A stretch of 64,000 nucleotides of DNA from Cryptomeria japonica (taxonomy: Eukaryota > Streptophyta > Pinopsida > Cupressales > Cupressaceae). Shown here piece by piece: positions 46,921 through 61,299 of this stretch. Under the pieces are notes generated by a model. It was not told the DNA's origin. It ran no database searches and saw only the letters and a program-made list of their open reading frames with translations. The translations under genes and the position numbers were made by a program. The first letter of the stretch is position 1. Each line of letters opens with the position of its first letter. The stretch spans positions 444,129,038 to 444,193,037 of the forward strand of contig NC_081413.1 in assembly GCF_030272615.1 (NCBI RefSeq), read 5' to 3'.

Positions 46921-49747
46921 TTAGATTATTAGTAAAATATTCAATTTGAAATAATTTCCATTTAGCATATTTACCTGTGTGACAGATGCACTCGAATGTT
47001 GTGTATGCCCACTCAATTCTCGTAGCCGATTAGCCATGACTGAATAGCCTTGCTGGTAGGTAATTCTCTTGTCATCTTCTGTGGGCTCTCTATTGGATTT
47101 AGAGCCCTGTGTTTTTGCTTGGTACCGTGAATTTTTCTTGCATTGTTTGATAAAAAAAAAAAATTGTTTACAATTCATGCAACAAGTTTCATATAACCAC
47201 CATAGCTGAGTTTGTGTTGCCCGTGCTTTTCTTGTCTTTCCTTGGTTGCCTTTTACATATCACTCAGTCTATAAAAAGTTTGAAATATGTTAGATTATAT
47301 AAATATAAAGAGTAATTAATTAGTACATAATGACATTCTTAATAGTATCTTGTACCTTCTTCTAGCATCTGGTGGTGTATTTCCTTTTTTCCTTTCAATT
47401 CTCTCCTTGGCATCCCAAATCAAGTCCTTCCATAATCATGGGGGGACACTCGTACTTTAGGTTCCTCTCTAAATGGGTCCTATATTGGTCCCTCACATAC
47501 TTTAGATATGTGCCAGCTTTTTCAAGGAGCTTGGTTTTGTCAAAGGTGTCATTTCCAAAACACTCAACCATTTGGTCTGTCAATTCATATTTTAACCTTT
47601 TTTCTGGGTCATTCCACCTTTTAAAGGAAAAACAAACTTGTTAGATTTAGAAATGAACTGAAGCTACATTTATTACAGTTCAAGAAATGGATCAAAGGAA
47701 AACTATTATAGCAATGATATGAAATCAAAATAGAGGATTAGGGTTAGTTCACATATGATGTACCACCTGTTACGTATGGTGGGCCCAAATATCTACAATG
47801 CAATGTCACTGAGATGTTTATAGAAAATATCATTGCCTGCAAAAAAATCATGGGATCATTAGTCCAAAACGAGTGATCATAAAGTAAATTACAATTAGAG
47901 TATATATAATAATAATTTTAAGTACCTGGAACCTTTTGTATCTTTAAGGGAATCATTTCTTTTTCGCTCACCACCAATGTGGTCTGCAACATTCTCGTAC
48001 TATCAATACAAGAAGATCTAGGAAATGATGGTATGTTATCAGCTATAGCCACCTCTGGCACATCCTCATGTGCATCGCCTCCTGCAAAAAATGAATCCTC
48101 TATGAAATGGCATGAGAATTCAAGAAAGAATGCTTGAAGGGAAATAAACACATAACAAAAGATAGAGCAAAAGAGGGATCTACCAACAGTGGGCAGGCCA
48201 ATATGACGTGCAGTAGAGGATGTCTGCATGCTATGCGTTGCTGACTTTGCAGTCGGCAAAATAGGCGAGGTTAACCTTTGATGAGGCGGCGATGACATTT
48301 GCATAGGAACATTGACAACACCTAAAGAATAATACATTAAATATATAAAACATTAAATATATGAATAATACATTAAAAATATCATCACCTGAAGAATCTG
48401 CAACACCCTGATCATGGCAACGACTTTCATGAGGGCGGATAAATTGTTGTAAAAACAATATGTACATATTTTAGTTAGTGACATAAAAGAGAATAAAATA
48501 TAAACCATTATTGAACTTTTGTTATAATTAAAGCTTTCATTACTGCTTACTTGCAAGTTTTCTGTTCTCTGAATCAATAATTCCACCCTCTCTCGTATCT
48601 CATTAGTAATAGGATGCACGGCTTCCAAAGCAACAATCTCTTTAGTAATTTTTCTAATAGGACTTTTTACGAATTCCATAGGGTGTGTGGAATCTTTAGG
48701 GTCATCATCGCTTAAACCTATTGATTCCACATCCCTAGAGAGGTGCTCAGGTACTGCAGCTCCCTTTCCCTTTCCCCAAACATTTGTCTGTGTCAAGAAT
48801 ATCATTAACAATTACAAAATTAGTCTAAATCACTAAAAACAAGAACATAATAATGTAATGGTTTTCTTCTATCTAATTTGTACAATTACAATGAGGTTTA
48901 CCTTCTCGATAAAAGTGTCGCAACCTACATCCCTGTTTGCGATATGTGATGGATCCATGTCATCCTGTGACAAAGAAAAAATATAAAAAACAGCAAAATT
49001 AAAGCAATAGACTTAGCAAAAAAACTTCATAATAAAATGGTATAATGGATTCATTAATTGGAGGTTGGTTAATTTAAATGGTATATAGTATGTACCACCC
49101 CCATGATATTAACTTTGTTTGTATCTATATGATTCAAACTGTAATCGATTAGAAGCTCTTTGCCTGCACTTATTGATTTTATCGCACATACAAATACATG
49201 ATTTCCCTCGCGCACCTCAAATATGCAATTGGGTTGTTTATTAGTTGACCCAGGTCACGTACTATTTATAAGACCTGCAATATTCTCTGTTGCTTTTGGC
49301 CAACCATCAATGTATACAGCCACTCGTCTACTTTTATTATTATCTTTTTGTTGTATATATTTTGCTGACAGTGCATACCTAAGCATGTTTTTTTTATATT
49401 TAACAATATGCATCCTTTATGTCGTCCATAGAAAATAAGCCTAAACCATGTAAGGACGAAGGTGCTATACGATATATCCTATTGTTAACACAAAAATTGG
49501 TTTTTATTGGAGGAAATTCCTTGGGTACCCATTGTTTATGTAGATGTTTGTACCTCAGTGGCACCTCAATGTCGCCTTTGGTCTCATCATCATAAGAACA
49601 TGAACCCCCTTGGGCAAGGAAAAATTTCATGTGTTTATTGAATTTTCTTCTAATCTTTTGACCTCTTGTTGATCTCCCTATTGTAGACTTACTAAACGTG
49701 TCACTTTCATTTTCTATTCCTACATTTTCCTCACTCGACAAAGACAT
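46921..49747 (-). pseudogene. CACTA TNPA-type protein (plant transposase En/Spm family)
   Basis: Presumed DNA-binding partner that recognises subterminal repeats. The minus-strand blocks are: start MSLSSEENVGIENESDTFSK with RSTRGQKIRRKFNKHMK (49747-49400); an acidic and coiled segment (48811-48353); the central block at about 47650-47395 with EKAGTYLKYVRDQYRTHL; and KKNSRYQAKTQGSKSNREP with YSVMANRLREL (47178-46921), which matches the usual NRA...HT.GSKS block of this family. The gaps may be introns. It may continue to about 46250. Assignment is less certain than for the TNPD gene. Confidence 0.6.
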
Positions 49748-50730
49748 ATCTGAAAAATACCTATTTGGGGGTACCTACACTCCATGAAATGAGAGAGAAA
49801 TTTTGCAAATGAGGGTAATATTGATGAAGAAGTCAGCCCTAAAGTTGATTTTGGGATTAAAATTGGAATAAGTCCAACTAGGACCTCAAGTGTTGATAAC
49901 TATATTAGATTTGCTGCTAATGTCGAGGTTTGAAAAACTGAGGAAGTTTGTTTTCCAATTAATTTTAAAAAAAAAAACTGTTTCTATAGGGTGTATTGAC
50001 TAGTTATACCTGTCCATCCATGAGACTGTGCAGGATCCTCATCAATGGGGTTTAGGGTCCTATACAATGTAATTTAATTATCTTCTGTTAGCTAAAAATT
50101 ACATAGTACACAACATGAACAACATGAACCTTGTAGACAAAAAGAGTATTAAATAATAAAAATATGTTGTCATCAAAATCATTGTAAATTTTTTAATTCC
50201 TTACCTTTACTTTATGTAGACTATGCAGGATCCTCAACTAAATGGTTGACAATGTTTGTAGTCAACGACCTGTTCCCACCAAGGGTGACAACATCAAACA
50301 GGGACTATACCTGAAATCAACACCATCAATTGAGCATCATAAGCATTACTACATTTTTAAGTTTATAAACAATAAATACATACGTATCATAAGCATCATA
50401 AGCACCACATGATGTATCATCATATATGTAATTGAGAATCACAATTAGCATCACATATATGTCATCATAAACATGTAATCCATCACATATGTATCATAAA
50501 TCACCATCCATCACATAGGTAATAAACAATCCACATTCTATAAATAAACATAAAGTTCAAAAAATGTCACATGCATCATGATAAACATGTGATCCATCAC
50601 ATATGTATTTTAAATCAACACCCATCACATAGGTAATAAACAATCCAATTTCCATAAATAAACACAGTTTAAAAAATGTCACATAAATAGTCACTCTCCC
50701 TATCTCCATCTCCATATTAAAAGGTGCATC

Positions 50731-50760
50731 ATGAATCATCATCATCATCATCATCATCAT

Positions 50761-50841
<81 letters not shown>

Positions 50842-50996
50842 TGTCGTCGTCATCGTCGTCGTCATCGTCATCATCATCATCATCAATGTCTTCGCCATCA
50901 TCATCACCATCATCACCATCACCATCACCATCACCATCACCATCACCATCACCATCACCATACCACCATCACCATCACCATCACCATCACCATCAC

Positions 50997-51035
<39 letters not shown>

Positions 51036-51080
51036 TATCTTCTTCTTCTTCTTCTTCTTCTTCTTCTTCTTCATCATCGT
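50731..51080 (-). repeat. Trinucleotide microsatellite coding an acidic tail
   Basis: About 350 bases of ATC, ACCATC and CTT units on the plus strand. On the minus strand, in frame with DUF4216 beyond the TAG, these read as Glu (GAA) runs and then Asp (GAT/GAC) and Gly/Asp runs. CACTA transposases often end in an acidic stretch, so this is best seen as an expanded codon repeat. The long plus-strand His frames and minus-strand Met frames over it are artefacts of the repeat. Confidence 0.85.
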
Positions 51081-54000
51081 CATCATCATTGAGAAACTAT
51101 CGATCGTGATCACCATCCACTTCATCTTCTACTTCTTTGGTATCTTCTTCTTCAGTATCTTCTTCCATCACATTATACTTTATCGGCCTTCCTCTTGGAC
51201 TATGTCTAACAACAAATGACCAACCTGGTTTATGTGGAACCTCTGAGTAAAATACTTGCTCACATTGGCTTGGAAGAACAAAGGGCTCATCCCCAACTGG
51301 TTCAAATGACCTTGTATTTAGCATTGTAAAACCATTATCATGTTCAATAACAGTTCTATCAGGATCATTTTTATTCAATCATAGCCTATAACATTTGACA
51401 ACAAACCAAACTAATTTGAAGGAATTGAAGTCACACTCAAGTATATCATCCAAAATGCCATAGTATCAATTTTGAGACTATTGAGGATGTATGTCATTTC
51501 TCGATGAAATATTTGTCACCTCAAAGACTGTAGTGATGCCAGAATCACAAGTTTTCTTCGTGTCATCCAACTTTTTTATGCAAAATTTATGACCATTGCA
51601 GCACATAGCGTTGTGGTGTTTGACCTACGATATGTCAAACATGTAAAATTTATTGCATTGTGACTTGATAAACATATGGGTGATTAATAAATTTATACGT
51701 ACCTGTTTATGTCTTAAACCATATGCTAAATCAATTTCCCTTTGTGTAACATTGGAATCTCCATTATGATGAGCTTCTTTAACCAATGAAGCCACACCTT
51801 CCCATGTTAACATGCATCTAGAATGTTGACAACATTCAATCCATACCGTTATCCAATCAAGATTGTTTGCAATATACAAATGTAGTGCATCCCACTCTTG
51901 ACCAATTGTACAAAAAATAAATAGACGTCTTACAACCAATTTATTTTGAAGATTAAGAATTAATTAGCTACAATAACATCTTATAATTACCTCTCACTTT
52001 CCTCAATCTACCCTTCCCCGTCAAGTAATCCCCTTTGAATTTGTTAATGGGGTTGGGATCCCAAATGCGATCCACATGGATCTTTGCTGCAAACTTAGGA
52101 AGATATTCAGAAATGTACACCATACTCTGGTATATCATATATCCTTCCACCATAGAACCCTCAGGATGTGCTCTTTGTCGAACCAAAGCCTTCAAAAATT
52201 TCAAGTGCCTCTCAACCATCCATATTGACCTAGTGTGTACAGGTCCACACAATTCAATCTCCTCAACTTGGTGTATGAGGTAGTGTTCTTGTGCATTGAA
52301 AAAAGATAGAGGTAGACACTTTTTCATTTCACACATTAAATGAGTAATTTCCAATATTTTATATCATCTTTATGGATTTCTTTACATGACAACCACCTAT
52401 AAGGTATTCAAGATGCAAAAAAATTTATTACATAACAAGTAAAACAAATAGAAAATATAATATCTATACAATGAACTGAACAAATATCACTACTTACTCA
52501 TGTATTTTCCAAGATCATATATGAATTGCTTGACATTATTGTCAAAGTCGTCTAGGAGAGATAGAGGTAGAACATACTGCAACAATTATAAAATTATCTT
52601 TTCATTTTTTTCTAACATAATACATTGAAAAGTACATGTACACGCAATACTTAAATGCATAGTAAAAACACAAGAACATGAATTATCTTAATGAAGGTAT
52701 GCCAATCATGCATTTTCATCCCTGGCCCAAATTCACTTTTCTTTGATATGAGATTGTTTATCTTCGCAGCAAATCTTGTGGGAAATCAAATTTTTCGTAT
52801 GACTTCTTTTATAGAATTGCTTTGTTGGTCCGTTAATAACCTAGGAAGCTCACTTATATTAATTTGTCTACATGGCTATTTGATTGAATGACATTTATCA
52901 TTGCATGATTGGAATACTAAATGTCACTACATATTTTGACAATTTTTTCTTTGTCATGCCTTCCATCCAATATTTTCCATAATGTCTCTGTTATATTCTT
53001 TCCAATATGCATAGCATCAAACAAATGAACAATTTATAACTTCTCATAGTAGGGAAACCTACTAAATTGTCGAGGATAAATTTTTAGTCCCTTAGGAAGG
53101 TGGTCATTTATGCCTTCATGACCTTCATGACCATCAATCACATCATCAGTAAACAAAACAACATAGAACAGATGTTTTATGACAAACCAATAGATGCAAT
53201 GGCATTACCTTGACAATTAATTCTATTATATTCCAACTTCTACAGGTGAGGTTTCATTCTTCGTGGCTTTGATGTATTCTCTTCTTTCCCATTGAAAAGA
53301 TTTTTTTCAGTATTTTGATACTTATGATTTTTATGGAGAAAGTGCCTATACTCATCAAACACCTGCTTTCCTAAACTTTTTGAATGATGAGATTTCATCT
53401 TTGGACCACAAATAGGACATGCAAACTTTCCCTTTGTTTGAAGACCTACAAGATAATGTATAATTGGATTAAATATGATAATTTTTTGAATTAGAATGTT
53501 CATGCAAAACTTAAACACTATAACATACCACAAAAATGTGTTAGCCCTGGGGCATCATGTATTGTCCATAGAGGCATCGCATGGAATTGAAATTATCTTT
53601 GTCCTATTGGTCTAGAGATGTCATACATAGTGACACCATTCCATAACTCTAGCAACTTGTCGATAAGAGGCTCAATATATACATTCATATCTTTAACTTG
53701 GTACTTACCTAATCGAATGAACAAAAACATTACATAATTATTATGACTATTTTACTGCAATATTTATAATTAAATTTAGACGACTATATTTAAATGATAA
53801 AATACCTAGAAAAATCATTGCCAACATTATGTGTTCCCTCTTTATTGACATCCATGGAGGAATGTTATTGTTGATAACAAAAATAGGCCACACTGAGTAA
53901 ATAGATCTCATCTCTCCAAATGGATTGACACCGTCCACTACTAATGAAAGCCTAAGATTACGAGGTTCTTCTTTAAAGTGTGGCCACTTTTCCTCTATGT

Positions 54001-55128
54001 CCATAAATGTTGAACCATCCACAGGCATTTGAATAATGTCATCTCGACTTCTATTGTGTGCATCGTAATCCATAAATTGTGTCAAGCTAGTGCACTTGAA
54101 TAATCGTTGCATATGTGGAATAATGGGAATATAGCGAAGAATCTTGCAAGGAACCCTTTTTGTTATTTGTTCTATTCGATATCTATTGATATGACATTCA
54201 GGGCATTCGGTTCAAAATTCATGTTGTTTGTGATATATAATATGATCATTGGGACAAGCATCTATTGCTTGATACTCCATTCCAATATCTTTCATAACGG
54301 CAGATAATTCTCGGTGTGAGCGAGGTAGAATATTTGATGGTGGTAACAAAAACTCACTTATCAATCTACAACAAAAAGATATAATTTGTTAATATAAAGA
54401 ATATTAATGGTACAACATGATTCATAGTTTATTATGATATAGATGACATACCTTAACATACATGAGATTGTTATGTTGGATAAACCATTCATAACCTTCA
54501 AGTTCACCAACAACAATACAATGGAGAGAAGAGTTGTTTGCGAGCCTTCGTAAAGGGCCTCAGATACCTTCTCAAGTAGAGGGACATCATGAACAACATC
54601 AAGGTCATCTTCATCATCATGATCAGCTGCACGAGTACTAAATGTGTCATGGATCAATGTATTTGTACCATCATCTTCAATTGTGGTTTCTGGCTCATGA
54701 TCATCATCTTCCATGGCATCATTATCTTCAATTTTGATATTCACACCTCCATGTTCGTCCACTTCGAAAACCATATTCTCTGAGTTGTGTTGATCCATAC
54801 CATGTGCTCTGGGGTGCTTGACCTATATAAAATTGATAAACATAAATAAACCATGATCATGATCTCATCATCAAGTGATTTATTATGTATATAAATTATT
54901 AAAACGATATAATGAAAAACTTACCAATGGATGATAATCATGTCCACCTTCAATGTGACCATGCAGCCTACAATGTTTCTTAGTTGTTTTGATTAGAAGT
55001 CTTATAGTCTTTAACCCCTTACAAATTTTGCAAGGATAATAACATTTTCCATCACCTTTTCTTTTCAAGTTAGACCACAATCTAGCAATTGTCTCCTCAT
55101 TTTGTTGTTCGTTGATATTGTCTGACAT
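50731..55128 (-). pseudogene. CACTA transposase (TNPD-type)
   Basis: Cuts and moves the element. Blocks on the minus strand are: N-terminal zinc-binding transposase-associated region (55128-54883; YYPCKICKG ... GHDYHPLV); acidic block then LYEGSQTT-type segment (54798-54361); ACPNDHIIYH and CPECHINRYR (about 54130-54300), with a stop before TECPEC; the Transposase_21 core with RLSLVVDGVNPFGEMRS and NNIPPWMS (54112-53747); KGKFACPICG (53533-53240); DUF4218 with LIHQVEEIELCGPVHTRS and RAHPEGSMVEGYM (52354-51968); and DUF4216 with EPFVLPSQCEQVFYSEVP (51378-51097). An Asp/Glu codon-repeat tail follows after a TAG at 51097-51099. Introns are likely in the AT-rich gaps. The stops noted indicate decay. 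Confidence 0.85.
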
Positions 55129-55135
55129 CGTCTTT

Positions 55136-58100
55136 CTTCACAGGCAAGAAAATCAGGCTATAGAACTAGTTAATTTAGAAGTTGAAATGTTAGTTATGAA
55201 ATCATGTTTAGTATAATATACCAAATTAAATTACTTGAAAATAGAAATTATCATCATTGAACCAAAACCATTTAACTCTTCTTTTTCATCTCAAAACATA
55301 TCTAATGGCTTTGTGGTATGCAATCCTTGTATAATATATTTAGTTGACTAATGTCTAATTGGGGTAATCCATGAGTGTCTAATGTGAATTCAATATCATA
55401 AACATTGGAGAGACCTTATCTGACTTGCCTAATCAATGTGGTTGTTGTCCTAATATGAAATAATGAGTTCTACCCTTGCCTCTGCATCAAACTTCTCACA
55501 TCATGTTTCTTCAACAAAACACACTAATATGAATTGAGCGAACACCATGACGTTAGGGTCAAGTATCATGGCAGCTAATCATAATACGTGAAGACAGGGT
55601 TCACACATAAGTGTTGGCTCTCAACAATGCCACACTTCCAAAATTGTCTGTCTTAAGACTTCTCCTATTGGGTGAGCACTCATTGATGGCCACAAGGCCA
55701 AATAAAAGTATGTAGGCTTCAAACTCCTTACTCTAGGCTAGGAGGACCCTACACAAGGTCTATGAACACTCACTTGGTATTACAATAGAAAGAGCCTTCT
55801 TCTAGAACTTTGTTTGCAACATACACATCAATATTGGTAATAATTGTTATGATGGATGGTCTATTAGGACGATAAATAAAATGCTTATTCTTTTTCCACC
55901 CTTTGAAACTACAACAAGGTATTTGACTTGGAAGGGTCCCCACACATCACTTCAACAACAAACATTAGGCAATTCAACCTTTTTCCTTCTCAATGCATTT
56001 TTTTTTGTCTTTCAATGGTTTTCTCAATTCGATACATAGGGATATCAGACCTTTCATGGCGTCATCACACATGCCTTCCAATATGTAGTCCTCTCATATT
56101 TTAGGTGCCTACACACTATGTTGTTGTTAAGTATTGATGTAGTCTTAAGACATCTCATGACTCCATTACATGTCCACACTTGAGTTTACAAACACAACTC
56201 TGTCAAAACAAAAACAATATCACTAGTAAAACTATGACTGTGACAATCAATACCCTTAGGATAGTCATAGAAATTTAATCTATTTCATTTGGTTTTGATC
56301 AACAAACCCTTCTGAAGGTTGCATAGGGTCCCGTCACCCCTCTCTCTATCATCAACCACTTCAAAATACCAATCGTTTAGTCTTCCCACCAAATTATTCC
56401 CTGATATGATACATAGCATGAAAAAAGGTCTTCCCACACATTTGGGTGAATTTATATGCATGGGAGACCAAACTATACATTATTTACTCCTCTTGGTAAA
56501 CACTAGGCAGGGTTTTGACATTTTTTGGAAAACTATGATATCTAATTTAAAACACAATGAAATTAAATGCCACAAAAAGAAAAAATGAAGTTAACTCACT
56601 ACTCTACCACATCCAATCGAATTCCCATCAAATTATGATGATTTTCACAATGAAAAATGAAGAGAATCAGACCGAAATGTCAAAAAATGCACATAAAACC
56701 CCAATTTCATTAAGCAAAACTCTTGGATGGTGTGCCAAAGGCCTATTTATTCCCATCCAAGTGGGTTACAACCTCAAACCACCATAAACTAACTTTCCAA
56801 CCATATTTTTAAGAAGTTTCTACAAGAAATGCAAAATTTGTCATGGCAATGTGACAACTTTTTTCCCAATAGACCTCAAACTTTCACAATTAGGTCTCTA
56901 TTTGTTGTTAGAATGTGATCTATGACTAAGTATTAGATGATCTTACTAACTTGGGTATCATGCTTTTATGTGTCTCTGACATGACTCCTAGTAATTATAT
57001 AAGGATCTTACTAGTCATAGATCTATGCCTTATCTTTTTGATATGGTTCCTAGTGAGAATATATGAATCTTACTAGTTCTAAATGTCATAACTTTGTGTT
57101 TTGCATGCTCCATGTGTGTTACCAATGTTACTCATATTACCCACTTTGTACTTCCCTTTTATCTCAATATTGTAGATTGACAATATCATAAGTCTTGGGA
57201 GCTACCACCTTTACAAACTTGTAGTCATCTTGACTCTTCAATATGTTGGTGAAAGAATATTTGGTTTCTCCATATTTTTCCAAGAGTACATGAGCATAAT
57301 TTCATACTCTTGCTAAGAGGGGGATACATATTGCATCATAAGTTGTATCTGTTTAAAAATATACACTAGGTTTGGACTCAATTTAAGTGGTTGTGCCTTA
57401 TTTATGCCTAATTGTACTTAGGTTAGACAATGTTTCCATAAATTTAGTTCATTCCCTTATTCATGATGTTCTTCATGGCTCATTTTATAGGACTAGGGTC
57501 TTGGGAACCCTTATTCATGGAAATTGGACCTAAAATTTGAAAGATGAATGCTGGATTCACAAATAGTAGGAATTTCCTCTCCAAATTTGGACTTTAGGAA
57601 AAGTTCAATTTGAAAAGGTGCAAGGACCATCCATATAAGGTCCATCTTGAAAATTAAATAATAATACCATCCATGCATATTAAATGATATAGTCAAGTAA
57701 TAAAGAAGGAAAACCATTTCCTGAAGTTGTCAAATGATTTTAAAGATGCACAACAGTCCACTAAATGCAATTCACTAAAAAAGAAAATAAAGTATGCTAC
57801 GAGATAGTGGGTAAGATGCAAGGAATGAAGTTAAATAGACAAAGAAAAACCATGAATATTACCAAGTCAAAAGGAGTAGCTATGACCTCTTAGGTGTTTT
57901 TTCACTTGCATAAATTAGACTTCTTAAGGATAGAAACACATGTAGATAGTAGTATGAAGTATTTTTGATGATTTTTGCAGTAGTTGAAGGAATGGCTTAT
58001 TTTAGTTATATCTAACCCAATACAATTTCAACTCAAAGTAAGGAATAAAACCATATGTCCTATAAGTTTGGGGAGCTAATTGAGTAGATGGATAAGGTAG

Positions 58101-58970
58101 AGCATGACTATAGGATAGTCTTGAGACTCTTTTAACTCAATTAAAACATGTACCAAGTATCTAGGAGCTTACAAAGTCAATTCAACCATATTTCAAGTGA
58201 AAATGCAACAAAAGGAGTAAAAGCTTTGGATACACCTCAAAAACCACTCCTAGGTGGCTAAATAGGTGGAAATAGTCTTTTCCAACATTTTTTTTCTTCA
58301 TAGATGCAACCCTATATTCTCTTTATTATTTGAGATGAGATATAGGACTCATAGGGCTTAGTTCATCTTAGTTCTTTAAATTCTATGCCAAGTGTTGTAA
58401 CTAAAAAAATTCTTACACCAAGAGATATTATTTAATATCATTTAAGGTTGTAGTAGTGCAAGGAACATCAATATGAAAAGAGAAGGGATGAAGAAGTCAG
58501 GGACCTTGAAATTATACATCAGAACTATGATACAACTAGCTGGGATAGAATTTCCCCCTCATTGGGATAGCCATTTGACTCCTATCAGGATATCTGAACA
58601 AAGCCAAAGAAGGTGGATAAAGACAAGGGCAAGAAGAAGGTTAATGAAGAGGTAGATGTTGAAGAGGAAGAAAATAACTAGAAAGATCAACAAAAAGAAA
58701 ATGAAGAAGATTAAGATGTGTAACCTAGTTTGATGTTTTATCGATTTTTGGACTTGAAAATTATTTATGCCTTGACAATATTTTATGTTTTATGGCTCAT
58801 GGAAACTCCCAACAGTTAGAAGATCATCAAACCAAGCACTTAATACTTGATAAGGCACTGAATATAAAATAGATTGATTAATTAATACTATTTGGTATGA
58901 ATTCCTTTGTATATAATAGAATGGATGTTGGATTAATGAATATAATTCTACACACTAATCATTGAGAAAT
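55136..58970. other. Long unassigned region
   Basis: No gene recognised in 3.8 kb; open frames at 56319-56588 and 56557-56787 have no domain. At 56930-57100 the phrases ATCTTACTAGT and CCTAGTRA-ATATA recur about three times at 60-70 bp spacing. The 5' end of the CACTA element should lie just above 55135 but was not identified. Confidence 0.4.
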
Positions 58971-59284
58971 ACATTGTTGGAAGTTCTGTTATTACCCAGT
59001 CGAGTATCGATCTGATCTTGTTGGGGAAGCATCTTGCGATCAAACCATAAGGTCTCACTGTCGATTAGTCTACTGTTACCAGGGTTCACCCTCTAATTTG
59101 TGAAATTTTGCAACTTTTTTTTTGATAATTTTTCTCTTTCATACGATTGAGTACTTCCAACCATGGTAGAAGGGAAGTAGGCTTGCAAGAGTTGTACGGT
59201 GATGGTTCTGTGTGGGCAAAGGGTTACAAAGTGTACTTCCCTTGGGTGTAGAGGAGATGGCTTCTATAGAAACCTATTGTAACC
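58971..59284. other. Unassigned DNA
   Basis: Contains GC-richer phrases (TGTTGGGGAAGCATCTTGCG, CTCACTGTCGATTAG) unlike the neighbours, without a recognisable gene. Confidence 0.3.
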
Positions 59285-59530
59285 TCTTTCCCCTATCATG
59301 GTAAAGATTCAAATCCGAAATTCCAAAATTCCTAATCCAAACATTATGCAAATCCAAAATTCCTCATGCAAATATTATGCAAATCTGAAATTCCTCAAAT
59401 GTGAAAATTCAATGAATGAAGGTGAAGATTAAACAATTCCGCATATTATGAAAATCTGAAATGAAATTGAAGTTCACCAATTCCTCATATTATCCAAATT
59501 CAAAATGAAGGTGAAGATCCTACCTCGAAT
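59285..59530. repeat. Short direct repeats of AAATTCCTCATGCAAA type
   Basis: Units of about 25-35 bp such as TCCAAAATTCCT(A/C)AT, ATTATGCAAATC(C/T) and GAATGAAGGTGAAGAT recur four to five times. A simple tandem expansion. Confidence 0.6.
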
Positions 59531-61299
59531 GGTGAGTGTGTCATTTTATCTTGCCATGGGTTGAGCTCGACGCAGAAGCCTAAGAGGGATTGAATGCAAC
59601 ACAAATGACTTTCCCTCTTTTTTCTTTTTTTTTTAGAGTAATGCCAGTTTTCGTCAAAATTTTGATGAACGTGGGCACTTTTTCAAAAAAAAAATCAAAT
59701 TTGGTCACAATATACCTTCTTCGTCGGAAACCTCCATCAAGAATTCTAGACCAAATGTATTAGTGTCTAAACAACTTTTCAGCTTCCAATACTCATGACA
59801 TTACAAAATATAGCAGATCATCCCAATCAAAAGATATTAAGGAAAATGGATAAACTTTTGGTTTTGTCTATAACCTTAGTCTATAAGAATCTAAGCACTC
59901 ATTGAGGTGGGGTTTCTACACTAATCCTACTCCTAATGCAAAAAGTAAAAGAGATTTTAATGAAGCAATGATTCTGAAAACTGAAAACAAGAACCTTGAT
60001 CAATGCTTTATCAGGATAGAAGAGTGATCTTTCAACATGTAGATATGATACCCAAATAGGTTAGCATGTAACTTATGAGCTTTCAACATCAATGCAGTGC
60101 ATTAACATTCTCCTTCCTATTTTTATAACAACCATGCTTGAGAATCTCATATACACACAACACTATCTCTTTATCCTATAAGAAAAAAATTAATCTCTTC
60201 TTTGAAGAGAAACAAACAACAAGACAAACACCTGACTTGTAGGGAAAAAACAAAAGACCCTTGATCTTTTAATTTTATAAAGTAGTGCATACATAAGAGA
60301 GACATCTGTAATAAAACCTTTAAACTTGCTTGTATTATGGTTACAAGTTGTTTGAAACATCAAAATATCTATAAGGTGGAAACAAAACTCTAACTGGCAT
60401 TAAAACTTAGCACTATACATGGAAGCTCTACTTCTATAATATTGAAAACTGCATTCAAAATAATCATACTGAGAAGAAAAGAAAAAACTAAATACATCAA
60501 AGAAGAAGACCTAAAAGAAACACTACACGAATCTTCCAAAAATCATATGGCTACTTCTTTGAATTTTAAAATCTGGAAATCTGCATTTTTCTTCTCAAGT
60601 TTGCTATCAATCTACACCTCTGAATCTGAAAATGACTTCTTAGAAAATCTGGAAAACCACCCTTGCAAGCACAAGCCTTTGTGACCAAAGACTTGTAAAA
60701 TTTGCATTCTGCCCCTATTGAAGATTTCTCAAAAAATTTGAAAAATTGCCTTCTTAGTCACTTGTCAAACTGAAATCTACACTTTAACCCAAAATCTCCA
60801 TTTTTGGTCCACTGTCAACGTTTCTTCTTTGTCTGCATAAGCCTACTTTTGCATCTTTGACTAAAAATTGAAAATTACCCCATTTCTGAAAGTCAAAATC
60901 TGACCTTTCCCATGTATCCTCTCTCTGACCAAAAATAGCAAAAGTCTCCCCTACTGAAATGACCATTCATGCCAAGTCATATTTTGCACATTTTACCTTT
61001 GTTTCTTATTGATCCTTTTAATTTCTTAATAATCCCGTTCACTTCTTCCATGTAACATTACTTTGGCAGAAAACCTCATCCTTCAAGTGAAAAGATTTAC
61101 CTTAGAATTTGCACACTTATCTTTCCTTCAAATTCCACCCTCTAACTATCATTGATGGATTAATTTTTTTTCTTTTGGGGAATAATATTATACTTGTAAT
61201 AAGTATTTCACAACAACATCATGTTGTGGCTTGGTAACTATTTTTACCTGAGGGAATCTTTTTTGTACTTTCTGTGAAAAACCTCATTTACCCTTTGCA
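59531..61299. other. Unassigned DNA
   Basis: No gene recognised. From 60440 to 60960 the words GAAAATCT, TCTGAAA and CTGACC recur in a low-order way. The other boundary of the second element's LTR may lie toward the top of this range. Confidence 0.35.

Larger units (their letters stand above)
46200..55135 (-). mobile_element. CACTA (En/Spm) DNA transposon with both transposase genes
   Basis: Two genes on the minus strand in the usual CACTA order: a TNPD-type transposase (55128 to about 50731) and a TNPA-type protein (about 49747-46921). CACTA ends and 3-bp target duplications were not located, so the outer limits are approximate. Exon-like blocks are separated by AT-rich gaps, which may be introns. 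At least some blocks contain stops, so the copy is probably inactive. Confidence 0.8.

Noticed and set aside
50731-51219. Long plus-strand poly-histidine and minus-strand poly-methionine frames
   Set aside because: They are out-of-frame readings of the trinucleotide microsatellite; the acidic frame continuous with DUF4216 explains the sequence better.
43726-56240. CACTAGTAAAA at 43729 and 56227 as the two ends of the CACTA element
   Set aside because: Both are in the same orientation, so they cannot be inverted terminal repeats of one element.
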